A DNA stretch of 64,000 nucleotides from CBFIJI01 sp965662885 (lineage in GTDB: Bacteria > Bacteroidota > Bacteroidia > Flavobacteriales > Flavobacteriaceae): NCBI GenBank assembly GCA_965662885.1, contig CBFIJI010000002.1, positions 1 through 64,000 on the forward strand. Direction: 5' to 3'. The position numbers and the translations under genes were made by a program. Below are positions 63,387 through 64,000 of this stretch, one piece after another (positions within the stretch are counted from its first letter, which is position 1; each line of letters begins with the position of its first letter). The notes below the pieces were generated by a model that ran no database searches, had not been told where the DNA came from, and saw nothing but the letters and a program-made list of their open reading frames with translations.

Positions 63387-64000
63387 ATGGATTTAAGCAA
63401 ACGTATTGGACTTGTTCTAGGACCTACTCTTTTTTCGATCTTCCTCCTTTTTGGAAATTTTGAAGGATTATCTCCCGAAGGTCATGCCATTTTGGGGGCC
63501 ACCATGTGGATTGCTATTTGGTGGATTACCGAAGCGGTTCCAATTGCGGTTACCGCTTTACTTCCTATCGTCCTCTTTCCACTCTCTGGGGGAATGGATC
63601 TCGCAACCACTACTAGTGCTTTTGGACATAAGTATGTATTTCTTTATTTAGGAGGGTTTGTTATAGCGATTGCCATTGAAAAATGGAACCTTCATCGAAG
63701 AATCGCATTAACAATTATTTATTTTATCGGTTCGGATGTTCGGAAAATCATCTTAGGATTTATGCTGGCTACCGCTTTTTTATCCATGTGGATTTCAAAT
63801 ACCGCTACCTCTGTGATGATGCTGCCCATCGGTATTGCTATAATCAAACAATTAAAAGACAATCCCGACACCATTGAAGATGAAAATTTAATTTTTGGAA
63901 AAGCGTTGATGTTAGCCATTGCCTATAGCGCCTCTATTGGTGGAATTGCAACCCTCATCGGAACCCCACCCAACCTCGTATTGGCCGGAGTAATTTTAGA
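63387..64000 (+). CDS. SLC13/DASS-family anion transporter, C-terminus beyond window
   Basis: The frame starts at ATG 63387, 4 nt after the NTF2-like gene, and runs off the window end after about 204 residues. It shows hydrophobic segments from the start and the two DASS signatures: MWISNTATSVMMLPIG at about 130 and GGIATLIGTPPNLVLAG at about 185. DASS carriers import dicarboxylates, citrate or sulfate with sodium. In this setting it might take up an acidic product of the amidohydrolase; that is inference. Confidence 0.92.
   Translation, partial: MDLSKRIGLVLGPTLFSIFLLFGNFEGLSPEGHAILGATMWIAIWWITEAVPIAVTALLPIVLFPLSGGMDLATTTSAFGHKYVFLYLGGFVIAIAIEKWNLHRRIALTIIYFIGSDVRKIILGFMLATAFLSMWISNTATSVMMLPIGIAIIKQLKDNPDTIEDENLIFGKALMLAIAYSASIGGIATLIGTPPNLVLAGVIL

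Overview
The window looks like ordinary, gene-dense chromosome of a marine or environmental member of the Bacteroidota, most likely Flavobacteriaceae. The evidence is the complete gldKLMN type IX secretion/gliding core, low GC content, Bacteroidota-type promoter motifs (TAnnTTTG) in place of sigma-70 boxes, a class II HMG-CoA reductase next to a GYDIA-type GHMP kinase, a fused NagB-LmbE protein, and a miaB / sigma-54 activator / lptE / secG / groESL block, a gene order I recall as common in this phylum. About 57 protein genes and one tRNA gene cover the window. I see no insertion sequence, prophage, CRISPR array or plasmid function.

Layout. 1-2809: an ArnT-like membrane glycosyltransferase cut by the window edge, a gene-poor stretch with possible coding relics, and an exported alpha-L-fucosidase. 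2905-3065: tRNA-Phe with its terminator and promoter. 3114-10752: a same-strand run of coaX, a FadL-like outer-membrane barrel, an exported TPR protein, LptC, a tiny membrane protein, a CorC-type protein and a PpiD/SurA-like foldase, mostly an envelope-assembly set. 10854-13396: a small unknown gene facing a mevalonate-pathway pair. 13502-17755: peptide use (DPP-IV-like protease, POT transporter, exported thioredoxin). 17733-21986: comEC, lpxB, a small membrane gene and surE. 22097-25314: tail-specific protease and a lone OppC-like permease. 25316-32822: the cell-shape block (mreB, mreC, mreD, PBP2, rodA) with purH and a free-methionine-sulfoxide reductase upstream. 32949-39371: groESL, secG, a TPR-like gene, lptE, a sigma-54 activator and miaB. 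39571-42685: a metallo-beta-lactamase/double-rhodanese protein and a SulP transporter. 42919-51222: topA, an arginase-fold protein and gldKLMN, closed by a strong terminator. 51296-57636: an FAD oxidoreductase, an ABC-F ATPase, a CPXCG zinc-ribbon-like protein, a DUF5916 protein and trxB. 57728-60527 and 60533-61276: the nagB-lmbE fusion between two related lipoproteins. 61346-64000: an exported M20 amidohydrolase, an NTF2-like protein and a truncated SLC13 transporter.

I do not see a clearly new biological system. The observations most worth a second look are: the arginase-fold protein just upstream of gldK that has lost about half of the Mn ligands; a possible sigma-54 promoter with TGTCA repeats in front of groES, next to a sigma-54 activator that has no sensor domain; the GYDIA kinase as a candidate for an unassigned mevalonate-pathway step; all five convergent gene junctions being closed to 7 nt or less; and a hydrophobic reading frame in front of the first glycosyltransferase with no usable start codon.
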